From the NCBI RefSeq assembly GCF_900129665.1, contig NZ_FQWL01000002.1, positions 62,001 through 126,000 on the forward strand: DNA of 64,000 nucleotides, in the 5' to 3' direction. Of this stretch, positions 8,695 to 19,441 are shown one piece after another. The notes beneath the pieces are model-generated. The model was not told the origin of the DNA and searched no databases. It saw only the letters and a program-made list of their open reading frames with translations. A program made the translations under genes and the position numbers. Each line of letters opens with the position of its first letter. Position 1 is the stretch's first letter. Source of the DNA: Flagellimonas flava. Lineage in GTDB: Bacteria; Bacteroidota; Bacteroidia; Flavobacteriales; Flavobacteriaceae.

Positions 8695-11600
8695 ATGGCT
8701 AGATTCCTTCGGTTTTTCCTAACTATCCTTTTGATCAGCAGCATTTCCTGTAAGAAAAAGACAACCTCTTCGGAAACGGATAATCTTTTCAAGTTCAAGG
8801 ATTATATAAGTTACCATACCCATGGCAACCAAAGTGTGACTACCTCCATAACCATTGCCTTAGCGGAACAGTTGGAACAGTTTGAGCTTACTCAGGAACT
8901 TCCATCCGAATATCTGGAAATTTCTCCCAAGGTTTCTGGTAAGTTATCCATAGAAAATGGCAGGGAGCTCACCTTCCAGCCTTCAGAATACTTAAAAGCA
9001 GATACCGAGTATACCGTTACCTTGCACCTAAGTAAACTTTTTGAAGCCATTGAACGTGACTTTAAGACCTATACCTTCGGTTTCAAGACCATAGCCCCTA
9101 ATTTCAAAATTACCCTTGGAAACCTTCAATCCTATAGCAAAGATTGGCAGTATCTTACGGGGACACTGGAAGCATCGGATGTGTTACCTGCGGCAAAAAT
9201 CAACCAAGTGCTTAGGGCATCTCAGAGTGGTCAAAAAAATACCGTCGTATGGGAAAATACTTCCGAAGATTCCAAATACTTCAGCTTCAAGATAGATAGC
9301 ATTGCGCGCGAAACTAATGACAGCGCATTACAGATAAGCTGGGATGGATCAGTACTGGGTATTGAAAATGAAGGCTCCGAAGACTATACCATTCCGGGAT
9401 TAAACAAGTTTGTGGTGGTCAATGCCAAAACAGCTACTGCTCCCAATGCATCACTTACGTTAAACTTTTCGGAACCACTGAAAGAAAATCAGAATTTAAA
9501 TGGCTTGGTGACCATTGAGGGTGCTGAAAGTTTGCGATATGAGATAAATGGCAATGTTTTAAGTGTGTATCCCTCCAACCGCATTTTGGGTGAGGTACGC
9601 ATTAATGCCTTTGTCGGCATAAAAAGTGCCTATGGATTTACGTTAAAAAACAATTTTTCCGAGTGGGTTTCTTTTGAACAGTTGAAACCCAATGTAAGAC
9701 TCATCTCCAAGGGCACCATTTTGCCCAATGCGACCTCCACTCCAATCTATTTTGAGACCGTAAGCCTTTCGGCAGTAGAAGTACGCGTCATCCAGGTTTT
9801 TGAAAACAATATGCTCCAATATCTCCAAAACAACAACCTAACTCCGCAATACCGCTCAGACCTTAGGCCTGTTGGCAGAAGGGTAGCTTACAAAGTGATA
9901 CCGTTGACCACTGGGAGAGGGGAAAATTCCAGCTACTGGCAAGCCCATGCGTTGGACTTATCAGAGTTGATCAAGGTGAACCCTGGATCTTTGTATAGGG
10001 TGGAGTTCAGTTTCCAAAAGGAGCATACTACTTTTGGCTGTGGGGACACCGCACAGGAAGCTGGCCATGACCCTACCACAGAAATGGTAGATTTTAGCGC
10101 AGAATCACAGGAGGAACGCTATTGGGACAATGAAATATATTATTGGCGAAACTACAACTACAACTGGGAGGAACAGGACAATCCTTGTCATCAAGCTTAC
10201 TATAATGAGGATCGGACTGCGTACACTCATCTTTTGGGAAGTGATTTGGGATTGATTGTGAAGAAAGGGAACAACCGCACCTATCATTTTACGACCACAG
10301 ATCTACGAACGGCACAACCCGTGGGCAATGCCAAAATCAAACTATACAATTTTCAACAACAATTATTGGGCGAAGTGCTAACCGATGCCTCCGGATTTGG
10401 CATCTATGACGGCGAAAAAAACCTCGCCTTTGCAGTGGCAGAAAAAGAGAAAAACTATGCATACGCCAAACTAGCGGACGGAAATGCTCTTTCCCTAAGC
10501 AAGTTTGATGTGTCCGGTCAGGAATTGCAAAGTGGGCTACAAGGTTTTGTATATACGGAAAGAGGGGTTCATCGCCCAGGCGATACCGTACACCTGACCT
10601 TTGTCCTCGATGATCGGAACAACCCTTTACCTGAGAATCATCCCATAACCTTGGAGGTCAACGATGCACGTGGCAAACTGGTTCAACGAAGTGTTTTGAC
10701 CGAGGAAAGCCTACAGGTTTCTGAGGGGCTATATGCCAAAAAAGAGGGGAAATTCTATTACTTCCCGATTCCAACCAAGGCAAATGCTCCAACAGGAAGT
10801 TGGAACGCCAAAGTTTCGGTTGGAGGAGCACAATTCCATAAAAGCTTAAAAATTGCAACCATCAAACCCAACCGTTTAAAGGTGGCCATCGACTTTGAGG
10901 ATGATATTCTAACCGCCAATCAGATAAGTAAAGGCAAAGCCTTGGTGGAATGGCTGCACGGGGCTCCAGCACGAAATCTAAAGGTGGATATTAATGCAAA
11001 GCTGCAGAATTCAACTTCAGCATTTTCTGGATACGATGGTTATACTTTTTATGACCCCGTAAGGTCCTTCAATGAAATTGAAACCCCGTTCATAAATGCC
11101 AATTTGAATGAAAACGGGGTTTTGAACATCAACAAAAAAATAGATGTGAATGCCAAGGCTCCCGGCATGTTGGAAGCCATTTTCACCACCAAAGTGTTTG
11201 AGGGCGGTGGCGATTTTTCCATAGATGTATTCCGAAAAAAAGTGGCTCCTTATTCCCATTTCATTGGACTTAGGTCTCCAAAGGCAAAACAATATGGCTC
11301 GTTCCTAACAGATGATAACAACAGTTTTGATGTTGTAAGTCTAAACGCGCAAGGAAAACTCATGGGCAACAGGAAATTGAAAGTCCAAGTGTTTAAAATA
11401 GAATGGCGATGGTGGTGGAATAGAGGTTACGACAATCTATCTCGCTATGAAAATGCAACTGTACACAGACCCTATAAAGAGTTGTCGGTTACCACGGGTG
11501 CTGATGGGAAAGGAAGTTTTGACCTTAACATTCCTGATGATGATGGGGGTCGTTTCCTCATTCGTGTGTTGGATGAAGTATCGGGTCATGCTACTGGTAG

Positions 11601-14253
11601 GACGGCCTATTTTTATCGCAATTGGTGGCGAAGACCTGCCTCGGGAGACTCGGAAAGCTCCAAAATCCTAATTTTTTCCGCCGACAAGGATAAATATGAA
11701 TTGGGCGAAGAAGCTGTAATCACTTTTCCTTCAGACAAGGGGTCGCGAGCCTTGGTAAGTGTAGAAAACGGTTCGGAAGTTCTTTCACAGCAGTGGATTG
11801 AAACCTCCACTAGAGAAACACAGGCGCGGATTCCGATTACGGAAGAAATGGCACCAAATGTCTATGTGAACATCTCATTGCTTCAACCCCATGGTCAGGT
11901 CGCTAACGATTTACCCATCAGATTGTATGGTGTTGTACCGTTGTTGGTTGAAAATCCGGCTACCTTCTTGAAACCACAACTTAAAATGCCTGAGGTCTTA
12001 CAGCCTGAACAATCATTTGAGGTAACTGTTTCGGAGGCCAACAAAAAACCAATGACCTACTCCCTTGCCGTGGTTGACGACGGCCTATTGGACCTAACAC
12101 GGTTTAAGACTCCAGATATACACAGTTCCTTCTATGCCCGTCAGGCGTTAGGGGTAAAAACTTTCGATATTTTCGATGATGTCATGGGCGCCTATTCAGT
12201 CAGCGTTGACAACATTTATGCCATTGGCGGTGGCGGTATTGGTGAGGGCGCAAAAAACCGAAAGGCGCAACGTTTCAAACCTGTAGTGACCTATTTGGGG
12301 CCATTTACACTCAAAGCTGGGGAAAAAGCGGACCACACGATCAAAATGCCGAATTATGTTGGCTCAGTGCGGACAATGGTGGTTGCAGGAAACCCAAAAG
12401 GTGCTTATGGCAATACCGAAAAAACAACCCCGGTACGGAAACCATTGATGGTGTTGACCTCCATCCCAAGAAAATTATCCCCTGGAGAACAAGTAACCAT
12501 TCCCGTAACGATTTTTGCCATGGAAAAAAAGGTGAAGGATGTAAGGGTGGTCATTGAAACCGGAGCAGCTTTGGAACCCATTGAAGGGACCACAAAGAAC
12601 ATATCCTTTGATGAAGTAGGTGAGCAAATCGTAAACTTCAGTTTTAAGGTAAATCCAAGTAAAGCTTATCAGACCATCAAGGTCTCGGTTTCAGGGGCCG
12701 GCGAAAGTGCAAGCAGTGTCACCGAAGTCGATGTGGAAAATCCAAATCCCATCACAACACGGAATACACAATATGTTGTTGAGGCCAATCAATCCCAAAC
12801 TGTTTCCTTTGCTCCGTTTGGAACTTCGGGCACGAACACCGCATTTATAGAATTCTCTACCCTTCCTCCTATGGATTTTTCCAAGCGTATGGACTACCTA
12901 TTGCAATATCCCCATGGTTGCGTGGAACAGACCACTTCAGCCGCATTTCCACAGCTGTTTTTGGCCGATGTGCTGGACGTTACTTTCGAAAGAAAAAAAG
13001 AGGTTGAAAAAAATATCAAGGCCGCTATAAGTCGTCTTAGCGATTTTCAACTGCCCAATGGCGGGCTTAGCTACTGGCCCGGATACGGCAACACCAATGA
13101 TTGGGGCACTTCGTACGCCGGACACTTTATGTTGGAAGCCAAACAAAAGGGATACCAACTACCCCTTACCTTCTTGAGCAATTGGCTGAGATACCAAAAA
13201 AATACAGCTAGGCAATGGAGCAATCAGCAAAGCAGTTACAATGATGATATGGCCCAAGCTTACCGATTATATACCTTGGCTTTGGCCCAACAACCAGAAT
13301 TGGCCGCCATGAACCGTTTACGCGAGGCCAAGAATCTTAGCAACGAAGCCAAATGGAGATTGGCAGCAGCCTACGCCTTAGTCGGTAAAAAAGAAATCGC
13401 CAACAAGCTGATCCAAGTGGCCAATATTAATTTCAGACCCAACTCCTATAATTACCGAACCTATGGTTCTGTTTTCCGAAACAGAGCGATGGCTATGGAA
13501 ACCATGGTAATTCTTGGGAACAGTCAACAGCGACAATTGGCCGAATCCGTCGCCAAAAACTTGTCCTCCCAAAAGTGGTACAGCACACAAGAAACCGCTT
13601 ATGCCTTATTGGCCATGGCCAAAATGGTTACCAAAAACGGAGGCAAGTCCCTCGATTTGACCTTCACGCAGAACGGAAAACCTGTGAATGTCAAAACAGA
13701 TAGGGCCATTGCCCAAAGACCTATTGCCATCGTTTCGGCTACCGAGGAACTACTCATAGAAAACCATCAAGGAAATAGGGTCTACGCCACCTTATCCTTA
13801 AGTGGTAAGCTACCCATTGGACAAGAACTTGAACAACAACGGAATCTTAGGCTTTCAGTCCGATATAAGGATCCGTTAGGAAACAATATTGACGTCAGCT
13901 CTTTACGCCAGGGAACTGAACTAGAAGCCCAAATCACGGTTTTTAATAGCTCAAATGACTTTATCAGTGATGTGGCACTGACCCAAATAGTTCCCAGCGG
14001 ATGGGAAATTGTGGATACTTCCTATGCAGGTTTTGGACAGGATAATTCTGCGGCAATAACATACACAGATACAAGGGACGACCGCACCCATTTGTACTTT
14101 GATCTGGGTGCCAAAAAAAGTAAAACTTTCACCGTTAAACTCAATGCTTCCTTTTTGGGAAATTATTATCTGCCGGGTGCCCAAACGGAGGCTATGTACG
14201 ATGGTAATTATTATGCCCGGAACAAAGGGAAGTGGATAACAGTTACCCAATAA
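8695..14253 (+). CDS. Bacterial alpha-2-macroglobulin lipoprotein
   Basis: An 1852-residue protease-trapping macroglobulin, probably a periplasmic lipoprotein (signal ending S-I-S-C at residues 17-20, then Lys-Lys-Lys). It has a string of MG-type beta domains, a bait-region stretch, and the thioester site Cys1409-Val-Glu-Gln1412 in H-G-C-V-E-Q, so the covalent trap is intact. The thioester helical domain follows (about 1410-1680). The length fits the large bacterial class that pairs with PBP1C, and pbpC follows after only 7 bases. In E. coli the same pair exists (yfhM-pbpC). The supposed role is to block foreign proteases when the envelope is breached while PBP1C repairs the wall; that is family knowledge, not shown here. 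Confidence 0.96.
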   Translation: MARFLRFFLTILLISSISCKKKTTSSETDNLFKFKDYISYHTHGNQSVTTSITIALAEQLEQFELTQELPSEYLEISPKVSGKLSIENGRELTFQPSEYLKADTEYTVTLHLSKLFEAIERDFKTYTFGFKTIAPNFKITLGNLQSYSKDWQYLTGTLEASDVLPAAKINQVLRASQSGQKNTVVWENTSEDSKYFSFKIDSIARETNDSALQISWDGSVLGIENEGSEDYTIPGLNKFVVVNAKTATAPNASLTLNFSEPLKENQNLNGLVTIEGAESLRYEINGNVLSVYPSNRILGEVRINAFVGIKSAYGFTLKNNFSEWVSFEQLKPNVRLISKGTILPNATSTPIYFETVSLSAVEVRVIQVFENNMLQYLQNNNLTPQYRSDLRPVGRRVAYKVIPLTTGRGENSSYWQAHALDLSELIKVNPGSLYRVEFSFQKEHTTFGCGDTAQEAGHDPTTEMVDFSAESQEERYWDNEIYYWRNYNYNWEEQDNPCHQAYYNEDRTAYTHLLGSDLGLIVKKGNNRTYHFTTTDLRTAQPVGNAKIKLYNFQQQLLGEVLTDASGFGIYDGEKNLAFAVAEKEKNYAYAKLADGNALSLSKFDVSGQELQSGLQGFVYTERGVHRPGDTVHLTFVLDDRNNPLPENHPITLEVNDARGKLVQRSVLTEESLQVSEGLYAKKEGKFYYFPIPTKANAPTGSWNAKVSVGGAQFHKSLKIATIKPNRLKVAIDFEDDILTANQISKGKALVEWLHGAPARNLKVDINAKLQNSTSAFSGYDGYTFYDPVRSFNEIETPFINANLNENGVLNINKKIDVNAKAPGMLEAIFTTKVFEGGGDFSIDVFRKKVAPYSHFIGLRSPKAKQYGSFLTDDNNSFDVVSLNAQGKLMGNRKLKVQVFKIEWRWWWNRGYDNLSRYENATVHRPYKELSVTTGADGKGSFDLNIPDDDGGRFLIRVLDEVSGHATGRTAYFYRNWWRRPASGDSESSKILIFSADKDKYELGEEAVITFPSDKGSRALVSVENGSEVLSQQWIETSTRETQARIPITEEMAPNVYVNISLLQPHGQVANDLPIRLYGVVPLLVENPATFLKPQLKMPEVLQPEQSFEVTVSEANKKPMTYSLAVVDDGLLDLTRFKTPDIHSSFYARQALGVKTFDIFDDVMGAYSVSVDNIYAIGGGGIGEGAKNRKAQRFKPVVTYLGPFTLKAGEKADHTIKMPNYVGSVRTMVVAGNPKGAYGNTEKTTPVRKPLMVLTSIPRKLSPGEQVTIPVTIFAMEKKVKDVRVVIETGAALEPIEGTTKNISFDEVGEQIVNFSFKVNPSKAYQTIKVSVSGAGESASSVTEVDVENPNPITTRNTQYVVEANQSQTVSFAPFGTSGTNTAFIEFSTLPPMDFSKRMDYLLQYPHGCVEQTTSAAFPQLFLADVLDVTFERKKEVEKNIKAAISRLSDFQLPNGGLSYWPGYGNTNDWGTSYAGHFMLEAKQKGYQLPLTFLSNWLRYQKNTARQWSNQQSSYNDDMAQAYRLYTLALAQQPELAAMNRLREAKNLSNEAKWRLAAAYALVGKKEIANKLIQVANINFRPNSYNYRTYGSVFRNRAMAMETMVILGNSQQRQLAESVAKNLSSQKWYSTQETAYALLAMAKMVTKNGGKSLDLTFTQNGKPVNVKTDRAIAQRPIAIVSATEELLIENHQGNRVYATLSLSGKLPIGQELEQQRNLRLSVRYKDPLGNNIDVSSLRQGTELEAQITVFNSSNDFISDVALTQIVPSGWEIVDTSYAGFGQDNSAAITYTDTRDDRTHLYFDLGAKKSKTFTVKLNASFLGNYYLPGAQTEAMYDGNYYARNKGKWITVTQ

Positions 14254-14260
14254 TGTCTGA

Positions 14261-16642
14261 ATGAACATTATTAGAAATACATATAATTTCTTTAGAAACC
14301 TCGGAATTAAGTTTAAGATGGGGTTGGGTTTCTTGTTTTTAATAATAGTAGTATGGATTTTTTGTCTGCCCGAATCACTTTTTGAGGATGACACCTCCAC
14401 AGTGGTAAGTAGTTCGGATGGAGCGCTGTTAGGTGCTCGAATAGCTATGGACGGGCAGTGGCGATTTCCAGAGTTGGATTCCGTACCCTTTCGCTTTAAG
14501 CAGTGCGTTTTACTTTTTGAAGACGAATACTTTTATCAGCATCCCGGATTCAATCCCATTTCAATTGGGAAAGCCATCAAACATAATCTCACCAAAGCCA
14601 CACGAAGGGGAGGGAGTACCATAACCCAGCAAGTGATTCGATTGAGCCGAAAAAACAAATCCAGAACCTATTGGGAAAAGGGAATTGAACTATTTCTGGC
14701 AACGCGACTTGAGTTTAGGCATTCCAAAGATGAAATTTTACGGCTTTATGCAAGCCACACCCCGTATGGGGGCAATGTTGTGGGATTGGAAACAGCCTCT
14801 TGGCGCTATTTTGGGATTCCTGCCCATGAACTAAGTTGGGGCCAATCCGCCTCCTTGGCAGTTCTGCCAAATGCCCCTTCTTTGATTTTCCCAGGAAGGA
14901 ACGACCACGCCTTAAAAAATAAACGCAACAGGCTGCTTCGGAAACTTCGAACAAAAAACATCATAGACCAGGACACCTATGAATTGGCTGTACTGGAGCC
15001 CTTACCCCAAAAACCTATTCCCCTTCCCAATATTGCGTCCCATCTTGTTGAACGTGCTCAAAAGGAGCACCCTGGAAAACATGTCAAAACCTCAGTGGAT
15101 CGAGATTTGCAATTGCAGGCCAACCAGATCGCAAAACAACATTATCATCGATTAAAAAGCAATGCCATCCATAACCTGGCCATTCTAGTATTGGATGTGG
15201 AAACACGAAAAGTCTTGGCTTATGTGGGCAATTCACCAGCTTCCGAAGAACATGGCAATCATGTGGATATTATCACAAAAAATCGAAGTACGGGCAGTAC
15301 GTTAAAGCCATTTTTGTTTTCTGCTCTTTTGCACGAAGGACAGTTGTTGCCCAACAGTTTGGTTACGGATGTACCCACTGTGATCAATGGTTATCATCCC
15401 AAAAATTTCAACAAAAAACATGTAGGAGCGGTTCCTGCAAGTAGGGCACTTTCCCGTTCCCTAAATGTCCCCGCTGTTAGGCTTTTGCGTCAATTTGGAC
15501 TTCAGAAATTCTATAACAAGCTTCAAAAAATGCGCATGGAATCCATCCACAAACCTGCCTCCCATTATGGTTTGGCACTTATTTTAGGAGGGGCTGAAAG
15601 CTCTTTATGGGACATCACCAAGACATATGCCTCCACCGCTTCCACCCTAAACTATTTTGTGAACCATTCCAGTACATATAGAACAAACGAATTTACCGAA
15701 CCTACCTATCTGCTTCAAAAAGAACTAGATTTTGGTAAAGATCAGTTTGAGCCACCCGCATTAAACGCGGGTTCCATCTACCATACTTTTAAATCACTCC
15801 GGGAAGTCAATCGTCCTGAGGGAGATGAAAATTGGGAGTTTTTTGATGCTGCGCAACCCATAGCTTGGAAGACAGGGACAAGTTTTGGTTTCAAGGATGC
15901 CTGGGCTGTAGGGGTTACCCCAAAATATGCCATAGGCGTTTGGGCCGGTAACGCCGATGGGGAGGGCAGACCCGGTTTGGTAGGCATTTCAGCTGCTGCA
16001 CCAATCCTATTTGATGTACTTGCTACCTTACCACAAAGTTCTTGGTTCATGGAACCCTTTGATGACCTGGTCACCTTGGAGATTTGCACCAAAAGTGGCC
16101 ATAGAGCCTCAGTATTTTGTGACGATACCAGAGAAGAACAAATGCCCGAAAACGGAATCAAAAGTGCTACCTGTCCTTACCACCATAAAGTTTTCTTGGA
16201 TGCACAAGAATCATATCAAGTGAATTCGGCATGCTATCCATTGGAGGACATGGTGGAAAAAAGTTGGTTCAGTTTACCGCCAATGATAGAATACTATTAT
16301 ACTGCTTCCAATCCCAATTATAAGACCTTACCTCCCTACCTAACGGGATGCTCAGGCAGACAGGATGAGTTGATGCAGTTTATCCACCCCCACCTTCATG
16401 AAGAAATCCTAATTCCAAAGGATATTGGTAAAAGCCACAAGGATGTTGTGTTCAAACTGGCGCACCAGCAAGCAGAGAGTACGGTTCACTGGTATTTGAA
16501 CGAGACCTATTTGAGTAGCACCTCCAATTTTCATGAGCTCATTCTTCCCATGGAACCTGGGGATTATACCCTGACAGTAGTTGACCAAGAAGGCAATAGT
16601 CTAAAGCAGCCTGTTTCCGTTGCCACGGCCTCAGGTAACTAA
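14261..16642 (+). CDS. pbpC: Penicillin-binding protein 1C
   Basis: A 793-residue class A-type PBP that polymerises glycan strands and may cross-link them. It has a membrane anchor (about residues 20-37), a GT51 transglycosylase domain with catalytic Glu87 in E-D-E-Y-F-Y-Q-H-P-G, and a transpeptidase domain with Ser346-Thr-Leu-Lys349, a Ser-Leu-Asn second motif and Lys537-Thr-Gly539. A C-terminal BiPBP_C domain (about 700-790), the mark of PBP1C, closes the protein. All catalytic motifs are present. It starts 7 bases after the macroglobulin gene and ends 3 bases from the convergent der gene. Confidence 0.96.
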   Translation: MNIIRNTYNFFRNLGIKFKMGLGFLFLIIVVWIFCLPESLFEDDTSTVVSSSDGALLGARIAMDGQWRFPELDSVPFRFKQCVLLFEDEYFYQHPGFNPISIGKAIKHNLTKATRRGGSTITQQVIRLSRKNKSRTYWEKGIELFLATRLEFRHSKDEILRLYASHTPYGGNVVGLETASWRYFGIPAHELSWGQSASLAVLPNAPSLIFPGRNDHALKNKRNRLLRKLRTKNIIDQDTYELAVLEPLPQKPIPLPNIASHLVERAQKEHPGKHVKTSVDRDLQLQANQIAKQHYHRLKSNAIHNLAILVLDVETRKVLAYVGNSPASEEHGNHVDIITKNRSTGSTLKPFLFSALLHEGQLLPNSLVTDVPTVINGYHPKNFNKKHVGAVPASRALSRSLNVPAVRLLRQFGLQKFYNKLQKMRMESIHKPASHYGLALILGGAESSLWDITKTYASTASTLNYFVNHSSTYRTNEFTEPTYLLQKELDFGKDQFEPPALNAGSIYHTFKSLREVNRPEGDENWEFFDAAQPIAWKTGTSFGFKDAWAVGVTPKYAIGVWAGNADGEGRPGLVGISAAAPILFDVLATLPQSSWFMEPFDDLVTLEICTKSGHRASVFCDDTREEQMPENGIKSATCPYHHKVFLDAQESYQVNSACYPLEDMVEKSWFSLPPMIEYYYTASNPNYKTLPPYLTGCSGRQDELMQFIHPHLHEEILIPKDIGKSHKDVVFKLAHQQAESTVHWYLNETYLSSTSNFHELILPMEPGDYTLTVVDQEGNSLKQPVSVATASGN

Positions 16643-16645
16643 AAT

Positions 16646-17947
16646 CTACTTTTTACGCATGAAAATGGTAATGGGAACGCCGCTAAAATCAAAATGCTCT
16701 CTAAGTTTATTTTCCAAAAAACGCTTGTAAGGGTCTCTCACATACTGCGGAAGGTTACAGAAAAAAGCAAATTGGGGATAAGGTGTTGGGAGCTGGGTAC
16801 AAAATTTGATTTTTACGTATTTCCCTTTGTATGCAGGAGGTGGTGTATGCTCAATTATCGGCAGCATAATATCGTTCAACTTGCGGGTGACCACCTTTTT
16901 TGAGCGGTTCTTGTATACTTCTACAGCGGTCTCGATGGCCTTAAAAATACGCTGCTTGGTCAGCACTGAAATAAAAAGAATGGGTACATCGTCAAATGGT
17001 GCTATCACCTCTTTGATTTTAGCGGTGTAATCACGAACGGAATTGGTCTCTTTTTCCACCAAGTCCCATTTATTGACCAAAATCACAATTCCTTTATTAT
17101 TTCGCTGGGCCAACCAAAAAATGTTCTGTACCTGGCCATCAAAGCCCCGGGTCGCATCTAAAAGTAAGATGCAGACATCCGCATGTTCAATAGCCCTTAC
17201 GGAACGCATTACGGAGTAAAACTCCAAATCTTCCTTTACTTTGGCCTTTCTTCTGATCCCGGCGGTATCCACCAAGTTGAACTCGAATCCAAATCGATTG
17301 TATTTGGTATCGATACTGTCCCTAGTGGTACCCGCGATATCGGTTACGATATATCGTTCTTCCCCGATCAAGGCGTTTATAAAGGAAGACTTTCCTGCGT
17401 TGGGTCGTCCCACCACGGCAAACCTTGGAAGTTCACTTTCCTCTTCTTCCGCATCGGGCAACACCTTGACCAAGGCATCCAACAAATCACCCGTTCCGCT
17501 TCCGTTTATGCTCGAAAGTGTATAATAATTACCCAATCCCAGCGCATAAAATTCCACTGCATCCGCCTCACGTTGGGCATTGTCAACTTTGTTTACGGCC
17601 AAAAAAACGGGCTTGTCCACTTTTCGTAAAAGTTTGGACACATCCTCATCCATACCCGTTACGCCCGATTCAACATCCACCATAAAGATAATGGCATCTG
17701 CCTCATCGATGGCCAATTCCACTTGTTTGTCTATTTCCTGCTCAAAAACGTCATCACTTCCCACTACATATCCACCCGTGTCAATCAATGAAAATTCCTT
17801 TCCGTTCCAATCGCTTTTTCCATAATGCCTATCCCGGGTAACCCCACTTACGGCATCTACAATGGCTTCCCTACGTTGAATCAATCGGTTAAAAAAGGTG
17901 GACTTCCCCACGTTTGGTCTCCCTACAATGGCTACAATAGCTCCCAT
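16646..17947 (-). CDS. der: GTPase Der (EngA), ribosome assembly
   Basis: A 433-residue GTPase required for 50S subunit maturation. It has the unique twin G domains: the first with G-R-P-N-V-G-K-S at residues 9-16, the second with G-R-P-N-A-G-K-S at 180-187, each followed by D-T-(G/A)-G and N-K-x-D motifs. A KH-like C-terminal domain (about 350-433) ends in F-M-R-K-K. The length is standard. It converges with pbpC, with only 3 bases between stops, and no terminator fits that gap. It is divergent from the small membrane protein at 18024. Confidence 0.98.
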   Translation of the reverse strand: MGAIVAIVGRPNVGKSTFFNRLIQRREAIVDAVSGVTRDRHYGKSDWNGKEFSLIDTGGYVVGSDDVFEQEIDKQVELAIDEADAIIFMVDVESGVTGMDEDVSKLLRKVDKPVFLAVNKVDNAQREADAVEFYALGLGNYYTLSSINGSGTGDLLDALVKVLPDAEEEESELPRFAVVGRPNAGKSSFINALIGEERYIVTDIAGTTRDSIDTKYNRFGFEFNLVDTAGIRRKAKVKEDLEFYSVMRSVRAIEHADVCILLLDATRGFDGQVQNIFWLAQRNNKGIVILVNKWDLVEKETNSVRDYTAKIKEVIAPFDDVPILFISVLTKQRIFKAIETAVEVYKNRSKKVVTRKLNDIMLPIIEHTPPPAYKGKYVKIKFCTQLPTPYPQFAFFCNLPQYVRDPYKRFLENKLREHFDFSGVPITIFMRKK

Positions 17948-18023
17948 CCGCTCAAAATTTTGGCAAAAATACCACTATTTATGAAGAAAAAATGATACCT
18001 TTTTTAATCAATGTCAGCAACTT

Positions 18024-18524
18024 ATGAGTGACTTCACCAATGAAATTGTTTTGCGGCCCCGTTTTGAAATTTCTTTTAAGGAGGATTTGGAGCGTGTACA
18101 GTCCATTTTTGAGGGCTCGGTTCCTGATCCTTTTCTGGTGAAACGACTTGATGAGCATATTTACATTCGTTTTAAAAAGTCCCAAACCAACTTTTGGACC
18201 CCCCAATTACATCTGGAACTCACATCTTTCGAGGAAGGGATCAGTAAAATACATGGCGTCTTTGGGCCAAACCCAACCCTTTGGACTTTTTTTATGTTTC
18301 TCCATTTTGGCGTGGGCACCCTATTTATAATTTTGGGAGTGTTTGCCTATTCCAACTATTCGCTTGGGCATGATGTCACCTTTTGGTTGGTAGGCATGTT
18401 TTTTCTGGTAGTCATCTGGTTTACCCTTTATGCCTTTGGAAGGTTGGGAAGAGCAAAAGGTCAGCCACAGACAGACCAACTTAAATCCTATGTAAGGGAG
18501 TTGATCGCAGGACTTCGGCGGTAA
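18024..18524 (+). CDS. Hypothetical two-helix membrane protein
   Basis: A 166-residue protein with a soluble N-terminal part (residues 1-95), which contains a conserved-looking F-G-P-N-P-x-x-W-T-F-F stretch just before two membrane helices (about 92-115 and 125-147), and a short basic tail. I recognise it as a conserved flavobacterial hypothetical but cannot name a family with confidence. It stands alone between der, divergent on the left, and era, convergent with a 32-base gap. Function unknown. Confidence 0.75.
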   Translation: MSDFTNEIVLRPRFEISFKEDLERVQSIFEGSVPDPFLVKRLDEHIYIRFKKSQTNFWTPQLHLELTSFEEGISKIHGVFGPNPTLWTFFMFLHFGVGTLFIILGVFAYSNYSLGHDVTFWLVGMFFLVVIWFTLYAFGRLGRAKGQPQTDQLKSYVRELIAGLRR

Positions 18525-18556
18525 TTATTATTCTGCCTGATGGTTTTCAAAATATT

Positions 18557-19441
18557 TTAACCATTGTACCCAAATCGTTTGAGTTGGGAAGTGTTACTTC
18601 GCCAGTTTTTGTTAACCTTTACATAGAGCTCTATGTGAACCTGTTTGTCGAAGAACTTTTCTAGATCTTTTCGGGCTTCCACACCTACTCGTTTTAAAGC
18701 GCTTCCCTTGTGACCGATAATAATTCCTTTTTGGGTATCTCGCTCTACCATGATCACTGATCGAATTCTGATGATATCTTCATCCTCGATAAATTCTTCA
18801 GTTTCCACCTCAACCGCATAGGGAATCTCCTTTTTGTAATACATCAAGATTTTCTCCCGAAGGGTTTCGTTCACAAAAAAGCGTTCCGGTTTATCGGTTA
18901 GCTGATCTTTAGGGTAATAGGGAGGTGCTTCGGGAAGCAGTTCCAAAATTCGTTCAAAGACCTCCTTAACGTTGAAGTTTTCCAAGGCCGAAATAGGGTG
19001 GATTTCCGCTTTGGGCAACAAGCCTTGCCAGTGTTGCATCTGTTCTTCCAACACCTCTTGTTCCGAAGTATCTATTTTGTTCAAAAGCAACAATACCGGG
19101 ATCTCGCTATTTTCTATTTTTTTGAAGAAAGCCTCATCTTTTAAAGCCTTCTCACCAATTTCCACCATATAGAGCAAAACATCGGCATCCTCAAAGGCGG
19201 ATTTCACAAAATCCATCATAGACGTCTGAAGCTCATAAGCAGGTTTAATAATTCCCGGAGTATCTGAAAGAATTACCTGAAAATCATCCCCATTCACGAT
19301 ACCCAAAATACGATGCCGAGTGGTCTGCGCTTTTGAAGTGATAATGGAAAGTTTTTCACCCACAAAGGCATTCATCAAGGTGGACTTCCCAACGTTTGGA
19401 TTCCCAATAATATTTACAAACCCTGCTTTATGCTTTTTCAT
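18557..19441 (-). CDS. era: GTPase Era, 30S assembly
   Basis: A 294-residue GTPase that binds 16S rRNA near its 3' end during 30S maturation. The G domain shows G-N-P-N-V-G-K-S-T (13-21), D-T-P-G-I, and N-K-I-D. The C-terminal KH domain carries G-I-I-I-G-H-K-G-S-A-L-K (about 236-247). Length and motif order are standard. The start overlaps the end of the upstream symporter gene by 14 bases, so the two are translationally linked on one transcript. Confidence 0.98.
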   Translation of the reverse strand: MKKHKAGFVNIIGNPNVGKSTLMNAFVGEKLSIITSKAQTTRHRILGIVNGDDFQVILSDTPGIIKPAYELQTSMMDFVKSAFEDADVLLYMVEIGEKALKDEAFFKKIENSEIPVLLLLNKIDTSEQEVLEEQMQHWQGLLPKAEIHPISALENFNVKEVFERILELLPEAPPYYPKDQLTDKPERFFVNETLREKILMYYKKEIPYAVEVETEEFIEDEDIIRIRSVIMVERDTQKGIIIGHKGSALKRVGVEARKDLEKFFDKQVHIELYVKVNKNWRSNTSQLKRFGYNG

